Source: Chloroflexota bacterium (GTDB lineage Bacteria > Chloroflexota > Dehalococcoidia > RBG-13-53-26). From it: a DNA stretch of 5,796 bases. This document shows, piece after piece, positions 5,206-5,796 of the stretch. The notes below the pieces were generated by a model, which saw only the letters and a list, made by a program, of their open reading frames with translations, did not search any database and had not been told where the DNA came from. The position numbers and the translations under genes are program-made. The DNA is taken from the NCBI GenBank assembly GCA_030616195.1, contig JAUWXW010000120.1:1-5796 (forward strand). Reading direction: 5' to 3'. Each line of letters opens with the position of its first letter. Position 1 is the first letter of the stretch.

Positions 5206-5273
5206 GCATAGGGCAGGTCTCTGTCCCCTGCCACATGGGGCTCGCCTCCGGCGAGCGGAGCACCCGCCTACAA
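5206..5273. repeat. GC-rich intergenic inverted-repeat element
   Basis: The gene-free 5157-5313 stretch holds two clean hairpins: GGCAGG (5212-5217) with CCTGCC (5227-5232), and GCTCGCC (5240-5246) with GGCGAGC (5250-5256, three-base loop). The outer edges are imperfectly inverted: TAGGGCAGGT on the left against TAGGCGGGT on the other strand at the right. This has the look of a small dispersed palindromic element between divergent genes. No U-tract follows either stem, and terminators would not be expected between divergent promoters. Confidence 0.45.
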
Positions 5274-5313
5274 CAAGGGCGGCAATGGCTGATTTGGGAG
5301 AGTCATCAGATAG

Positions 5314-5342
5314 TTGCCATTGGAGATTCGGCTGACTATACT
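5314..5342 (+). promoter_or_regulatory. Sigma70-like promoter for the cooC-like gene
   Basis: TTGCCA (5314-5319) and TATACT (5337-5342) are spaced by 17 bases. A start near 5349 gives a leader of about 28 bases to the GTG. An overlapping alternative -10, GATAAT (5344-5349) with TTGGAG (5320-5325), has an 18-base spacer and is less convincing. Confidence 0.6.
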
Positions 5343-5376
5343 TGATAATGTGCGCCCTTTTGTTCGGGAGGAAATA

Positions 5377-5796
5377 GTGAAGTTGGCTATTGCCGGAAAA
5401 GGAGGAGTGGGCAAGACTACCTTAGCAAGTTTGCTGGCAATGATTTACTCCGCTGAGGGCAAAAGAGTTATCGCCATTGACGCTGACCCTGATGCCAACC
5501 TGGCTTTAGCACTGGGTATCTCTATGGAAGAAGCCCGCCATATTACCCCTATCGTTGAACTCAAGGATCTCATCGAAGAACGCACCGGGGCTAAGCCGGG
5601 TACCAGTGGCATGTTTTTTAAGCTTAATCCCAAGGTTGATGATATACCCGACCGTTTCTCAGTCAAAAAAGATGGTGTCAGTCTAATGCTTATGGGGACA
5701 ATAAAAGGGGGTGGTACCGGGTGTATCTGCCCTGAAAGTGTCCTGCTCAAAAGTCTCCTTTCACACTTACTACTGGAGAGATCTGACGTGGTTATC
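5377..5796 (+). CDS. cooC: CooC-type ATPase, carbon monoxide dehydrogenase nickel-insertion accessory protein, 3' end cut by window edge
   Basis: Cytoplasmic P-loop ATPase of the MinD/NifH class that assists nickel insertion into the active site of carbon monoxide dehydrogenase or acetyl-CoA synthase. The 140 codons visible open with MKLAIAGKGGVGKTT, a deviant Walker A carrying the signature Lys8. This is followed by switch I IDADPDANLALALG (34-47), and by GCICPE (115-120), whose Cys116-x-Cys118 pair corresponds to the metal-binding CxC at the dimer interface of Carboxydothermus CooC1. The ensuing SVLLKSLLSHLLL is also typical. About half of a 250-residue protein is present. The GTG start at 5377 has GGGAGGA about five bases upstream; translation from it begins exactly at the conserved first strand. 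The gene diverges from the MNT/HEPN operon. It implies CO dehydrogenase/acetyl-CoA synthase genes further right, which cannot be seen here. AcsF-type paralogues are an alternative name. Confidence 0.93.
   Translation, partial: MKLAIAGKGGVGKTTLASLLAMIYSAEGKRVIAIDADPDANLALALGISMEEARHITPIVELKDLIEERTGAKPGTSGMFFKLNPKVDDIPDRFSVKKDGVSLMLMGTIKGGGTGCICPESVLLKSLLSHLLLERSDVVI

Noticed and set aside
5240..5256. Intrinsic terminator at the GCTCGCC/GGCGAGC hairpin
   Set aside because: No T-run follows on either strand, and it lies between divergent promoters, where no transcript is expected to end.
5445..5750. 101-codon minus-strand frame
   Set aside because: It lies antisense to the clear cooC-like gene and is Ser/Pro/Ile-rich, as expected of a shadow.

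Overview
The window looks like part of an anaerobic bacterial chromosome. The supporting genes are a Na+-pumping decarboxylase membrane sector, a CooC-type Ni-insertase ATPase of carbon monoxide dehydrogenase metabolism, a BioY biotin transporter, and a HEPN/MNT-type pair. From the style of the Pcm and BioY proteins I would guess a Chloroflexota/Dehalococcoidia-like genome, but this is a weak inference. Shine-Dalgarno sites and sigma70-like promoters point to a bacterium. Four promoter-like elements with 17-bp spacers can be read by eye, three of them with an identical TTGACT -35 box.

Layout. From 1 to about 5156 every gene is on the minus strand. Read in that direction, the first unit is an HTH-nucleotidyltransferase (MNT) gene (5094-4528), which overlaps a HEPN-domain gene (4544-3878). 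The HEPN gene is split by a 202-bp insertion flanked by an exact 9-bp target duplication. Next comes pcm, protein-L-isoaspartate methyltransferase (3851-3213). A strong promoter at 3129-3101 then drives a very short oxaloacetate-decarboxylase-gamma-like gene with a TTG start (3056-2889), the beta subunit of a Na+-translocating decarboxylase (2833-1670) and a CaCA-family cation antiporter with a GTG start (1653-631). A separate promoter at 628-600 precedes bioY, which runs off the left edge (504-1). On the plus strand, after a 220-bp divergent intergenic region containing GC-rich inverted repeats, a cooC-like gene starts at GTG 5377 and runs off the right edge.

How the genes fit together. The beta/gamma subunits would couple decarboxylation of a carboxybiotin carrier to Na+ export. 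The adjacent CaCA antiporter could spend that Na+ gradient on expelling Ca2+ or another cation, and BioY could supply biotin for the carrier. The carboxyltransferase and biotin-carrier subunits are not in the window. The MNT/HEPN pair resembles a toxin-antitoxin module whose HEPN half is now broken while the HTH-MNT half is intact. A perfect 16-bp palindrome covers the -10 box of its promoter and suggests autoregulation. The most notable observations are this precisely dissectable insertion, the palindromic operator, and the small gamma subunit with its non-ATG start.
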